Assembly (NCBI RefSeq): GCF_004367585.1
Contig: NZ_CP038015.1
Location: 3,478,001 to 3,542,000, forward strand
Direction: 5' to 3'
From: Paenisporosarcina antarctica
GTDB taxonomy: Bacteria; Bacillota; Bacilli; Bacillales_A; Planococcaceae
Length of the DNA stretch: 64,000 bases
The notes beneath the pieces are model-generated. The model searched no databases. It saw only the letters and a list, made by a program, of their open reading frames with translations, and was not told where the DNA came from. A program made the translations under genes and the position numbers. Position 1 is the first letter of the stretch. Each line of letters starts with the position of its first letter. Positions 55,464-64,000 of this stretch are shown here, piece by piece.

Positions 55464-56152
55464 TTATCATTCACCAACTTTTGAATTTCTTCAATTCGCT
55501 CGTCCTCTTTTAATCTAAATAGAAATTCTACTCTTCTTGATTTTTCAGCATTATAAGTTCCATCATTATTAGATAATGGAACAGTAAAACTCCTGCCATT
55601 AGAAGTCACATATACTTTAGAGAGCTCTTGTTCAGGGAATTTTGGAAACCCTTCCGCATAAATTTCTTCTAATACAGAGAATGCGCGGTTTTGAGAAAGT
55701 GCTAAATTATTTATATATGTTCCAGCTTTATCGGTATGACCTTCAACTATAATGCTTGAGATTTCGCTCTTGAAACGCTCTTGAAGAATAATGCCAAAAT
55801 ATTTTGGAACAAATTCTTTTAAAAATTTTTTTCCGGATTTTGAAAGCTCAAAAGAATCGTAATCATATAATATATTACCTGGGAATCGGATAGCACCAGT
55901 TTGACTGTCAACCTCTATTTTCACATTCGAATCTTTAAATTCCTCTGTCAATGCTGCGATAATATCATTCTTAACATTCGTTACTGCATCTATTTGTTTT
56001 TGTTTTTCTTCCATATTCTTTTGGTACTCAGACATATCTTCTCGATAGTCTAGAATGACTATTGTTAATAAAAGAGCAAATACCATAAGCATTGCGCTCA
56101 TTAAATCCGCATATGACATCCAATAATTTGTTTCTGTTCTTTTACGTCTCAT
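55460..56152 (-). CDS. zorB: Zorya ZorB, MotB/OmpA-like stator
   Basis: 230 residues. The N-terminal YWMSYADLMSAMLMVFALLLTIVIL is the single transmembrane helix with the conserved Asp (SYADL, near residue 16) that carries protons in MotB-type stators. A short coiled coil (residues 42-60) follows. The peptidoglycan-binding OmpA-C fold has GNILYDYDSFELSKSG, IIVEGHTDKAGTYINNLALS and NRAFSVLEEI, ending with the usual RRVEFLF. It overlaps zorA by 4 bases. Confidence 0.9.
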   Translation of the reverse strand: MRRKRTETNYWMSYADLMSAMLMVFALLLTIVILDYREDMSEYQKNMEEKQKQIDAVTNVKNDIIAALTEEFKDSNVKIEVDSQTGAIRFPGNILYDYDSFELSKSGKKFLKEFVPKYFGIILQERFKSEISSIIVEGHTDKAGTYINNLALSQNRAFSVLEEIYAEGFPKFPEQELSKVYVTSNGRSFTVPLSNNDGTYNAEKSRRVEFLFRLKEDERIEEIQKLVNDN

Positions 56153-58407
56153 ACTAGAGAATCTACTTTATTCTTCATTTTTTCTAATTGCTCTATTAAC
56201 TCTTCTTGAGAGTCTCGATAAACTTCCGATAAAATTTTAAAGTGATTAACTACATCTTTTAATTCTTTATCGAATAATTGGAATGTCGTTGTTACGCCTG
56301 ATTCAATGTTTCCTTTAAATTCCTTCATAGAATTTGTTAATTCTTCACGAGTTGCTTTAAATTCTTTAGCAGTTGTTTCCCATTGGGATTTCGAATATTG
56401 TACTTGTTTTGTTGTTTCTTCTAAATTAGTTTGTGTAATATGAATAAAATCATTAATTCTTCCATTCAAATTGGTATTCCAATCTTCTAAGTGAGGAATC
56501 ATTTCTTTTTGTGTATTTTGCATTTTTAATAAGTCTTCAGTCAAAGTACCAAAATTAATTATTGTTTCACTCAATGAATCGCTTAAAGGAGACATTTTCT
56601 CCATTGATTGTGTAATACTATCACTATATAATTTGGATGTTTCAGATGCTAACTTTTGATTTTCTGATGAATTTTCGAGTTCCAATGCCAGTCTTTCAAA
56701 CCTTTGAGAAACATGATTGGTTTTCTCCACTAAATCATCCATCATTGTTTGTTGTACTCCAGACATACGCTCTCCAAAACCAACAAAGTTTTCTACCAAT
56801 TTATCAGATTTTTCCATGAATGATTGATTGTTCTCAATTACTTTTTGCTGATATGGAATCATTTCTTTTTGTGTATTTTGCATTTTTAATAAGTCCTCAG
56901 TTAAAGTGCCAAAATTGATTATTGTGCTACTTAATGAATCCGCTAAAGGAGACATTTTTTCCAGTGATTCTTTAATACTATCACTATATAATTTGGATGT
57001 TTCAGATGCTAACTTTTGATTTTCTGATGAATTTTCAAGTTCCATTGCCAATCTTTCAAACCTTTGAGAAACTTGATTCGTTTTTTCCACTAAATCATCC
57101 ATCATTGTTTGTTGTACTTCAGACATACGCTCTCCAAAACCAACAAAGTTTTCTACTAGCTGATCAGATTTATCCATGAATGATTGATTGTTTTCCATCA
57201 CTTTTTGCTGATATGGAATTTGTTGTAATTGTAAATCTTGCATTTGATTTAGTGATGTTGATAGATGATCTAATTTTTCAAATGAATTAGCGTACGACTT
57301 CTGTGTTGATTGCACTTCTGTCGAAAGACATTCAAAAACATTTACCATTCCAGCAGTTTTTTCAAATAACTTTTCATTTGAAGTAGACGCAAATTCTAGT
57401 TGTTTGACCATCCCAGTGACGGATTCAAGCATCGACTCTTGTGAATGTTTAGAATTCTCTAGCATTACCATAAACTCTTTAATTGTTTCTTTCGTTCCAC
57501 TCGTCATTTGTTCTATTAATTTGGATGACAGATCTTCACTCTGATTTTTCATTAAATCTAAATGTTCTTTAGAAGTTTCAGATTGTATCTTCAGCTGACT
57601 ACTAATTTCATCATTTCCACTTTGGACAGTGTGAATAAAAGGTTGCATCGTTTTTTCAAGTGCATCTGTTAATAAAGTCTTCATTTGTTCTGATTGTTGC
57701 TGAGTTATTTTTTCTAGTCTATTTAAAAATATTTCTTCATCATCTGCATTCAGCAATAAGTGTAATTGGTTAGAATGCCAATCAATTTTAGCTTCTACAC
57801 TACTGGAGATCCCTCGGTCAATAATTATCCATATTAATGAAAGAACCACACCAAAAACTGATGTGTAGAACGCTGTCTTCATACCGCTAATTAGTCCAGA
57901 AACCCCTTGTCTAAGTAATTCGGGATCCATTACATTTAAGCCCGAAAGACCTATAGAGAGACCTATAAAGGTTCCCAAAACGCCTAACGAGACATGAACA
58001 CCGCTTCCGATATCCAACATTTGACGTTTTCCTATAGTGTCGTGTAACGCATCTTGCCCGAAAAATGGTTCAACTCGTATTTTTTCGTCGCTTTTTTTAT
58101 CTTTTTGTATACGTTTGTAGTAGCGCTCCCATTGTTTTCTATATGTTGACTTATGATGGACATTTGTAAATATTTCGTTTATTTTATAATTTAAATTATG
58201 ATTTTCATAATTATCCTCTAATTCTAATAACTCATTTTTCACATCTTTCATAGCTGCATATTCATTTCGCAAAGTTACAAAATGAATAATAAGTAGTAAA
58301 ACAAAAACGCAAATTTGTATTAAGATAAATAAACCAGTGAAGTACTCTAATCCCCAATCATTTAGAATTGAAAATAGATATTCAAATACCTTATAAAATA
58401 TTTCCAT
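56149..58407 (-). CDS. zorA: Zorya ZorA, MotA/ExbB-like motor with long tail
   Basis: 752 residues from ATG 58407 (AAAGAG eight bases upstream). An N-terminal transmembrane helix and a MotA/TolQ-like channel core fill residues 1-210, with VSLGVLGTFIGLSIGLSGL and GMKTAFYTSVFGVVLSLIW. The remaining 540 residues are an alpha-helical tail. In it a unit of 120 residues, starting IPYQQKVMENNQSFMDKSDQ, is repeated in tandem (360 bases; about 56505-56863 and 56865-57223) with few changes. ZorAB is the proton-driven motor, and the tail extends into the cytosol. The tail length is altered by this duplication. Confidence 0.88.
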   Translation of the reverse strand: MEIFYKVFEYLFSILNDWGLEYFTGLFILIQICVFVLLLIIHFVTLRNEYAAMKDVKNELLELEDNYENHNLNYKINEIFTNVHHKSTYRKQWERYYKRIQKDKKSDEKIRVEPFFGQDALHDTIGKRQMLDIGSGVHVSLGVLGTFIGLSIGLSGLNVMDPELLRQGVSGLISGMKTAFYTSVFGVVLSLIWIIIDRGISSSVEAKIDWHSNQLHLLLNADDEEIFLNRLEKITQQQSEQMKTLLTDALEKTMQPFIHTVQSGNDEISSQLKIQSETSKEHLDLMKNQSEDLSSKLIEQMTSGTKETIKEFMVMLENSKHSQESMLESVTGMVKQLEFASTSNEKLFEKTAGMVNVFECLSTEVQSTQKSYANSFEKLDHLSTSLNQMQDLQLQQIPYQQKVMENNQSFMDKSDQLVENFVGFGERMSEVQQTMMDDLVEKTNQVSQRFERLAMELENSSENQKLASETSKLYSDSIKESLEKMSPLADSLSSTIINFGTLTEDLLKMQNTQKEMIPYQQKVIENNQSFMEKSDKLVENFVGFGERMSGVQQTMMDDLVEKTNHVSQRFERLALELENSSENQKLASETSKLYSDSITQSMEKMSPLSDSLSETIINFGTLTEDLLKMQNTQKEMIPHLEDWNTNLNGRINDFIHITQTNLEETTKQVQYSKSQWETTAKEFKATREELTNSMKEFKGNIESGVTTTFQLFDKELKDVVNHFKILSEVYRDSQEELIEQLEKMKNKVDSLV
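56505..57223 (-). repeat. 360-base tandem duplication in the zorA tail
   Basis: Two copies of a 360-base unit (120 codons) lie head to tail. Landmarks such as GFGERMS, MMDDLVEKTN, QRFERLA and NQKLASETSKLYSDSI recur exactly 120 residues apart. Roughly nine in ten bases agree by eye. Confidence 0.85.
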
Positions 58408-58607
58408 TACAATCACTCTTTTCTATTTATACGAGTCTAATTTCACTTCATTTTAACACCAACATCTGAAGAATTGCTTAATTATTTGTAATATAATGTC
58501 GTCCCATAGTTATTTCTATTTTTCAATACACATGATAATGAATTCGTACTTTTTCGAAAGGTAGATATCATGTCTTCAATAACATAAATGAGTACATGAT
58601 AATAAAA

Positions 58608-58645
58608 AACCTATGATAATAGTTTTTACTATTATCATAGGTTAA
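58608..58645 (-). terminator. terminator of the DUF4145 gene
   Basis: AACCTATGATAATAG pairs perfectly with CTATTATCATAGGTT around a 6-base loop. On the minus strand TTTTTTATT follows. Confidence 0.8.
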
Positions 58646-58651
58646 ATGATT

Positions 58652-59782
58652 TTAAGCGTTTAATTTTTGAAGATCATCTTGTTTTTGATTAAGTTGTTCA
58701 AACAATTTCTCTACAGTTCCAACACCAACGTTTTCGTATTTACCTAATATCACAAGTTCCTTGGGCAACTGTCCAACTGTTTTAATATTAAATAGCTTAA
58801 ACTGTTTAATTAAACTTGGGATTGAGTGGAAATTTTCTGTTGTCAGTTCAATTTCATTTAATCCATTTGTGACGATAATATAGTTTGCTTTGAAGAACAA
58901 AAAAAGTTCCCCCTGTTTTTCCATGATTACTCTTCGACGTTCTTTTTCTTCTTCTACAAATACTTTTAACTCATCGAAGAATCTTTTATCGGTTAATTCA
59001 TTGAATCTACTAACATATTTGTGCAAGCCTTTTAGATCTTGTGGCAATTCACTCATGATTCGGGCTTGTTGCTCAGCACTTAATCGAACAAGAAATGTTG
59101 TACTTTGATTAAATCGTTGCGGAAGTAAAAAAGCATCTCGTAGAAAATAGGGAATATCTAAAGTTTGTTCTTCGAAATTGATAGTGCGAATCGTTGTGAA
59201 TCCAGGCTCTTCTTCCTTAATTTTCACTCCGTCTCCACTAGTAGTACCTGCTGCAACTTCTTCTCCAGCTAGTTCTTGAGTCATTGCTTTCTTTAGTAGT
59301 TCCTCAAGTGTTATAAGGCGAATTTCTAGTTCTGCCATATCGTATTTCTCTTCTCGAATTGGTTGAGGATCCAGGTATACTGGGACTTCAAAGTCTGTAG
59401 GACCATATACTTCGATATACCATTTCACCACTACATATAAGGCTTCCCAAGTCATAAGTGATTCACTTATTCGAATAGATCTAGTCTGATGAACCGCTTG
59501 ATTTCCATTTTTCCTTATGGAATCAAATGCCTCTAATACCTCTGTAGTTAATAAACCATTAGTTGCAAGTTTGTCTAATCTATCTTTTAATGAATCAAAT
59601 GGTGTATCTGTCAATTCTTCAATTTTCATAACACTTTGTAGGAGAGCATCTGCAAAAATTCTAGCATGTGTCACCATGGTACGTGGACTACTATAAATAC
59701 TTAATTCCAATTCACGAGCTACTTCTGCTAGTTCAACTGAAGATGACTCTAGAAATTCATAGAAATATGGTTTGGATTTCAC
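58652..59782 (-). CDS. DUF4145-domain protein next to Zorya
   Basis: 376 residues. The N-terminal DUF4145 region (about 15-130) has ARIFADALLQSVMKIEEL and AFDSIRKNGNQAVHQ, as in N-termini of type I restriction enzymes. The C-terminal part has RFNQSTTFLVRLSAEQQARI, DKRFFDELKVFVEEEKERR, and an end resembling a helix-hairpin-helix (IKTVGQLPKELVIL, YENVGVGTVEKLF). GTG 59782 follows AGGGAG. It has its own terminator and lies 245 bases upstream of zorA on the same strand. A link to Zorya is possible but unproven. Confidence 0.7.
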   Translation of the reverse strand: MKSKPYFYEFLESSSVELAEVARELELSIYSSPRTMVTHARIFADALLQSVMKIEELTDTPFDSLKDRLDKLATNGLLTTEVLEAFDSIRKNGNQAVHQTRSIRISESLMTWEALYVVVKWYIEVYGPTDFEVPVYLDPQPIREEKYDMAELEIRLITLEELLKKAMTQELAGEEVAAGTTSGDGVKIKEEEPGFTTIRTINFEEQTLDIPYFLRDAFLLPQRFNQSTTFLVRLSAEQQARIMSELPQDLKGLHKYVSRFNELTDKRFFDELKVFVEEEKERRRVIMEKQGELFLFFKANYIIVTNGLNEIELTTENFHSIPSLIKQFKLFNIKTVGQLPKELVILGKYENVGVGTVEKLFEQLNQKQDDLQKLNA

Positions 59783-59963
59783 TCTCTATTCTCCCTCTGT
59801 TCAGTTCCATTAAATTAATTTATCTATATTCTACCATTATGTTAAATTTATATTTGTCGGATTTTGTCGAAATATCTATTATAATTAGAATATTATTTAT
59901 TAATTGTTTTCTTTAAAAAGGTTGTTCAAAAAGGAACTAGTTTCTGGATAGTCTTTCCCCTTA

Positions 59964-60010
59964 ATGACCATGTGAGGTGGCTCTGCTAAAATTCTTACTT
60001 ATGAAGGAGC
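59964..60010 (+). pseudogene. remnant of the PLD-helicase 3' segment
   Basis: ATGACCATGTGAGGTGGCTC and the next 25 bases match 51320-51366, which encodes MTMWGGSAKMITYE of the PLD-helicase, but with TGA in place of TGG. It is a decayed copy at the right edge of the defence island. Confidence 0.65.
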
Positions 60011-60102
60011 GCATCAATGACAGTCAGTCCTAGCATAAAAACCCCTAAAGAATATGCTAAAATAAATATAGTGACAATTTTCACAAAATGATGAGGGATT
60101 TC

Positions 60103-60777
60103 ATGTATAGAATAATGATGATAGAAGACGATGAAAAAATTAGACAGATTGTCGCTGACACTTTGAAAAAGTGGCAGTATGATGTAGTGGAAGTGACCCA
60201 ATTTGATCAGGTACTAACGGAATTTGAGCAGACAAATCCACACCTCGTACTATTAGATATCAATCTTCCAGTTTTTGATGGATACTACTGGTGTCAGCAA
60301 TTACGCTTGATTTCCAAGGTACCGATTATATTCCTTTCATCTAGAACTCAGAATATGGATATCATTATGGCAATTAATATGGGTGGGGATGATTTTATCC
60401 AGAAGCCATTTGACTTGGATATCCTTGTCACGAAAATCAGTGCGCTCATCCGCCGGAAATATACCTACCAGGAAGATGAGAACATCAGTTTCATCCATCA
60501 GGGATTGAAATTATATGTAACCAATTCAACAATTGAATATAAAGGGCAAAGCACTGAGCTAAGCCGGAATGAATTCATCCTTTTACAATTGATGATGCGG
60601 AATATCGGAAAAATCATTTCGCGCGAAGACTTAATGCAGGCACTATGGAATGAAGAACAGTTCGTCGATGATAACACATTGACCGTGAACGTGAACCGGA
60701 TGCGCAGAAAAATCGCTACTCTTGGACTGGAGGAGTTCATTGTCACCCGTAAAGGAATGGGGTATTTGATCGAATGA
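60103..60777 (+). CDS. OmpR-family response regulator (BceR-like)
   Basis: 224 residues from ATG 60103 (GAGGG upstream). The receiver has MMIEDDEKIRQIVADTL, phospho-acceptor Asp in LVLLDINLPVFDGYYW (near 51) and MGGDDFIQKPF. The C-terminal winged helix has LSRNEFILLQLMMRN, DDNTLTVNVNRMRRKI and GMGYLIE. It overlaps the kinase gene by 4 bases. By analogy with BceR it activates a neighbouring peptide-antibiotic ABC transporter, here on the opposite strand. Confidence 0.9.
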   Translation: MYRIMMIEDDEKIRQIVADTLKKWQYDVVEVTQFDQVLTEFEQTNPHLVLLDINLPVFDGYYWCQQLRLISKVPIIFLSSRTQNMDIIMAINMGGDDFIQKPFDLDILVTKISALIRRKYTYQEDENISFIHQGLKLYVTNSTIEYKGQSTELSRNEFILLQLMMRNIGKIISREDLMQALWNEEQFVDDNTLTVNVNRMRRKIATLGLEEFIVTRKGMGYLIE

Positions 60778-61769
60778 CCTTCCTTCGCTATCTAACCTAT
60801 GAAAAGACTTATATTTATCTATATCTAGCTGTTTTCCTAATCTCGGCCGCGGTATTTTTTACCGATAGCAATGGCGGCTGGGCATGGGGGACGTTCTTCT
60901 ATGCTTTCGCCCTATCCTCGATCGTATTATTCGGATTTTTATTAGTTCGCTATCAGCAAAATGTACGTGTGGTCCAACGAATGAAAAGTGAGGATTATGA
61001 CACTTTGTCGTTAGAAGGAGAATTTGCTAAAGAGTACATTGATGAGCTGAAGAACCGGCATATCCGTGAAATGAATCAGATTCAAAACAGGCAGAATGAG
61101 CATTATGATTTTATCATCGCCTGGTTCCATGAGATAAAAACACCGATTGCGGTTCTTCGCTTACTGCAGCAAACCGATATGGACGCCAACAGTTTAAGGG
61201 AAGAGATCACGAAGATTGAAAATTACATTGATCAAGCTCTCTATTATGCCAAGCTCGATAGCTTTAACCAGGATTACGATATTCAAAATTGTGACATGAT
61301 CCAGATTACGAAAGAGATCGTAAAGGCTCATTCGAAAACCTTTTTCTCAAAAAAAATCCGCATTAATATGCTGTCAGATTCACTGATTGTTCAAAGTGAT
61401 CCTAAATGGCTACAGTTTATCGTCAATCAGTTATTGACAAATAGTTTAAAATATACAGAACTTGGCGGGGAGATTACCATTTCAGCATTCGAAACACCGC
61501 AAGAAAAACAGTGGCTGATTCGGGACAGTGGTATTGGTATTAGCCAAAAAGACCTTCCACGAATTTTTAATCGTGGGTTTACCGGAGAAACGGGACGAAC
61601 ATACACGAAGTCGACTGGAATGGGTTTATATTTAGCCCAACAGTTAAGTAACAAATTAGGACATTATATTAGTTGTAAGTCGGAAGTGAGAGAGTTCACT
61701 CAATTTATTATTCACTTCCCGCTAGATAGCGATCCGTATTTAATCCTACAAAAAATACACGATGAGTAA
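60774..61769 (+). CDS. intramembrane-sensing histidine kinase (BceS-like)
   Basis: 331 residues. Two transmembrane helices at about 13-31 and 38-62, with almost no outer loop, are typical of BceS-type kinases that sense through the transporter. HisKA has IAWFHEIKTPIAVLRLLQQ (His near 125). HATPase has NQLLTNSLKY, IRDSGIGI and STGMGLYLA. ATG 60774 overlaps the regulator stop. Its stop codon lies inside the terminator at 61750. Confidence 0.9.
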   Translation: MTFLRYLTYEKTYIYLYLAVFLISAAVFFTDSNGGWAWGTFFYAFALSSIVLFGFLLVRYQQNVRVVQRMKSEDYDTLSLEGEFAKEYIDELKNRHIREMNQIQNRQNEHYDFIIAWFHEIKTPIAVLRLLQQTDMDANSLREEITKIENYIDQALYYAKLDSFNQDYDIQNCDMIQITKEIVKAHSKTFFSKKIRINMLSDSLIVQSDPKWLQFIVNQLLTNSLKYTELGGEITISAFETPQEKQWLIRDSGIGISQKDLPRIFNRGFTGETGRTYTKSTGMGLYLAQQLSNKLGHYISCKSEVREFTQFIIHFPLDSDPYLILQKIHDE

Positions 61770-61791
61770 AATAACTCATCGTGTATTTTTT
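61750..61791. terminator. shared terminator of the convergent Bce-type genes
   Basis: AAAAAATACACGATGAGT and ACTCATCGTGTATTTTTT form a perfect 18-base stem with a 6-base loop. It contains the stop of the kinase gene (61767-61769) and that of the permease (61776-61778, minus strand), and it works in both directions. Confidence 0.85.
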
Positions 61792-63740
61792 TCGTTGATA
61801 ATTTTGTAGTAAATAGATGTTGATGATACGTAAAAGATTAGATAAATTAACACATACAATCCCATGACAGAAAAAATAATCGTCGTTAAGGAAGGCAAAT
61901 CTTTTATTATCAGGATGACTGTGTAGTATAAAAGAAACCAACTGTGTACCAATCCAAGTATTAGTGGCGGTAAAAAAACGAACAGCAATTGTTTCCCAAT
62001 AATCTTTTTTATTTCTTTGTCTTCAACACCAATTTTACGTAAAATTGCGTAGTGTTCTCGCTCTTCTGTAGCTTCGCGTAGCTGTTTAAAGTATATGACA
62101 CTTCCTAAAGCAAACAATGCAATGACGGCAAAAAACGCAACGGAGAACAATATTAAAGATGACGACTCAGTATCGATGGAATGCATATCGATATAGGCTG
62201 AATAATATGCTCCTTCTCCTTCTGCTTTCATAACGATATCGAATATTTTTCGTGATACGTCATTGGATGTTTTCGAATCTTCGATTTGGTAAATTTCATA
62301 TGAAGAAAGGGTATGATTTTCTTTTAAGTACTCAAAAGCTTCGTCTGAAATAACGAGTACAGAAGGTTGAAGATTGGAATTTCCACCAGGACTAGTTGGG
62401 ATACTCAACAACGGGTACCGTATTTTTTCGACTATATGAAATGTATTGTCTTCTAGTAAGGTAATTTCAGGCTGAGGACTTTTATATTTTTTCGGTTCAT
62501 CTAAACCCCTTGTTAAAACAATCGCTTCTTCACCTTCTAAATCTACTTTTTCACCTACTTCACGTAAATCAACAATTGCATTTAATTTTGACTCAGGGAA
62601 AAGATAAAAATCCTCTGTGTAATATTCGGGATGGCTAAAAAACGGTTTTCTATTTGGAATTTTTTCTGTTTGAATTCCCGTAATTGTTTCATGACCAATA
62701 ATTGGATGCGAGTCATTCATAATTTGTTCAATCTGTTTTTGTGTTTCATTACCTTGCGACGAAAAGGCAATATGGTTCGGATATTCTTTTTTTACAACTT
62801 CACCTTTAACGGCGTAATCTACAGCAATAAATCCAACACCAAAGATGACAATGGCACTAATCAATGATATAAACGTAAAGTTTACTGTATTTCCTCGAAT
62901 AGAAAACCGAAGGGAGGAAATCCATAACATTTTGGTACCATTAAAGTAATTTTTACTTTGACTCATTCTTTGTAAAATCCAACCGGAAAACTGGCGGAAA
63001 AATAAATACGTTCCGACAATCAATGCCACTGTGGTAGCAAATAATGTTTCTTTAAAACAATCTTTCCATATGTCAGTATCTCCTGATATGGTAATCGTGT
63101 AGTAGGATGCTGTAATCAATATAATGGACAATATCGCCAAAGTCATGGAAAATTTAAACGGTTTGTCTATTTTTTCTTTTGCATGAAACAATTCAACTAA
63201 CTGCACACGACGGACATTAAAATAACTTTGAATAGTAATAATGCCGATTAATAAAGCGAATAACAGAATAGTTGAGACGATCGCTTCTAATGGAAAAGCA
63301 AAAGATATGTCGTCATTGTAGTGCATTAAGTTCATTAATACTGCACCAAAAAATTTCGATAATAATCCGCCGATTAATATACCGCTGGATACAGAAATGG
63401 CACTCAGAAATAACGTTTCAAAAAAGACCATTGTGGCAACTTGTCTTTCTTTCATCCCGTATAGTAAATACATACCAAATTCTTTTTTCCGCTGCTTCAT
63501 GAAAAATGAGTTAGCGTACAAAATAAAACACACAATAAACAAAAAGACGATAATGGATGCAATGAGAATTACCGTTTTATAATTTTCTTTATTTTGAATT
63601 GCTGCAACTACGTCCTCGTTAAACATTAAACCGGAAAAGGTAAAGTAAATGACAACCCCGACAAACATGGAAATGAAATATATGGTATACAAACGGAAGT
63701 TCCGCTTCATATTCCTCCATGATAAATCAACTAAGTTCAT
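61776..63740 (-). CDS. FtsX-type ABC permease (BceB-like)
   Basis: 654 residues. It begins MNLVDLSWRNMKRNFRLYTI with ten transmembrane helices predicted by eye (for example 20-37, 55-78, 105-130, 150-170 near the start; the last four after residue 530). A large extracellular domain of about 210 residues (about 310-520) is the hallmark of BceB proteins, which remove peptide antibiotics such as bacitracin. FYKQLREATEEREHYAILRKIG (given in part) is the FtsX-end coupling loop. It overlaps the ATPase by 4 bases (ATGA). Confidence 0.9.
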   Translation of the reverse strand: MNLVDLSWRNMKRNFRLYTIYFISMFVGVVIYFTFSGLMFNEDVVAAIQNKENYKTVILIASIIVFLFIVCFILYANSFFMKQRKKEFGMYLLYGMKERQVATMVFFETLFLSAISVSSGILIGGLLSKFFGAVLMNLMHYNDDISFAFPLEAIVSTILLFALLIGIITIQSYFNVRRVQLVELFHAKEKIDKPFKFSMTLAILSIILITASYYTITISGDTDIWKDCFKETLFATTVALIVGTYLFFRQFSGWILQRMSQSKNYFNGTKMLWISSLRFSIRGNTVNFTFISLISAIVIFGVGFIAVDYAVKGEVVKKEYPNHIAFSSQGNETQKQIEQIMNDSHPIIGHETITGIQTEKIPNRKPFFSHPEYYTEDFYLFPESKLNAIVDLREVGEKVDLEGEEAIVLTRGLDEPKKYKSPQPEITLLEDNTFHIVEKIRYPLLSIPTSPGGNSNLQPSVLVISDEAFEYLKENHTLSSYEIYQIEDSKTSNDVSRKIFDIVMKAEGEGAYYSAYIDMHSIDTESSSLILFSVAFFAVIALFALGSVIYFKQLREATEEREHYAILRKIGVEDKEIKKIIGKQLLFVFLPPLILGLVHSWFLLYYTVILIIKDLPSLTTIIFSVMGLYVLIYLIFYVSSTSIYYKIINEKNTR

Positions 63741-64000
63741 CGTTGGTCACTCCCTATGGCACTTTGAATCGTTAGGATTCGGTCAAAGAATTCTTTTTCA
63801 GATTGTTCTCCTTTAAACATCTCATTGACGATTTTTCCGTCACGGAGAAAAATCACTCTCTGGGAGTAACTCGCTGCATACGAATCATGGGTAATCATCA
63901 TAACTGTAGTCTTAAATGTTTTATTGAGCAATTGAATTTGTTCTAGCAACTGGGTGGCAGACCTTGAATCAAGTGCCCCCGTTGGTTCATCGGCAAACAC
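63737..64000 (-). CDS. ABC transporter ATP-binding protein, 3' part (BceA-like)
   Basis: The window holds the last 87 codons; the gene continues past base 64000. Seen: Walker B and D-loop VFADEPTGALDS, then ATQLLEQIQLLNKTF and H-loop VMMITHDSYAASY, ending SDQR. This is the MacB/BceA-like group of ATPases. Together with the permease it forms the transporter. Confidence 0.88.
   Translation of the reverse strand: MFADEPTGALDSRSATQLLEQIQLLNKTFKTTVMMITHDSYAASYSQRVIFLRDGKIVNEMFKGEQSEKEFFDRILTIQSAIGSDQR

Noticed and set aside
56221-56248. ACTTCCGATAA inside zorA as a dif site
   Set aside because: Only the left arm matches; it lies within conserved coding sequence and has no right arm.

Overview
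The window looks like a low-GC Gram-positive chromosome, order Bacillales. Supporting features are strong AGGAGG-type ribosome binding sites, GTG and TTG starts, U-tailed hairpin terminators, a Spo0E-type phosphatase, an RsbQ-type hydrolase, PaiA/PaiB and a Bce-type two-component/ABC module. A Planococcaceae/Sporosarcina-like host is a guess. I saw no rRNA, tRNA or CRISPR array.

1-7.4 kb: small independent genes (LacI-family regulator cut by the window edge, DUF1801 protein, AlkD-like repair protein, XRE regulator with a membrane protein) and a serine resolvase behind a three-part res site. 7.9-17.7 kb: a c-di-GMP/signalling cluster on the minus strand, comprising an RsbQ-like hydrolase with PAS-GGDEF partner, a four-PAS diguanylate cyclase, a 1429-residue MHYT-PAS-GGDEF(degenerate)-EAL-PAS-histidine kinase, an XRE regulator and a GAF protein. 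17.7-21.3 kb is a graveyard: pieces of GGDEF, Fic, MHYT, GAF and IS110 genes plus a broken IS4-type transposase. 21.4-30.1 kb: a LiaS/DesK-like two-component system, a Spo0E-like phosphatase, PhzF, a frameshifted EamA exporter with divergent XRE-cupin regulator, a YczE-like protein, a GNAT enzyme, and a marR-paiA-paiB operon with clear palindromic operators.

30.1-60 kb is an accessory island, mostly anti-phage. It holds a truncated resolvase, a secreted nuclease, a complete IS21 element with CTTAA target duplication, a Tn3/invertase-type recombinase, a protein with a C-terminal DisA-like (DAC) domain, a type I restriction-modification system (hsdRMS), a nuclease-helicase pair resembling Hachiman, a MazG-like plus PLD-helicase pair, a Zorya system (zorABCD) and a DUF4145 protein. 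Fragments of resolvases, of an SNF2-helicase end and of the PLD-helicase lie at the joints between these blocks, so the island was probably built by repeated insertion and deletion.

60.1-64 kb returns to ordinary chromosome: a BceRS-like two-component system convergent with a BceAB-like ABC transporter, cut by the window end.

The best leads for undescribed biology are the DAC-domain protein at 36.1-37.7 kb, the MazG/PLD-helicase pair, the EAL-histidine-kinase fusion, the 120-residue tandem duplication in the ZorA tail, and two dif-like sites that each directly follow a strong hairpin.
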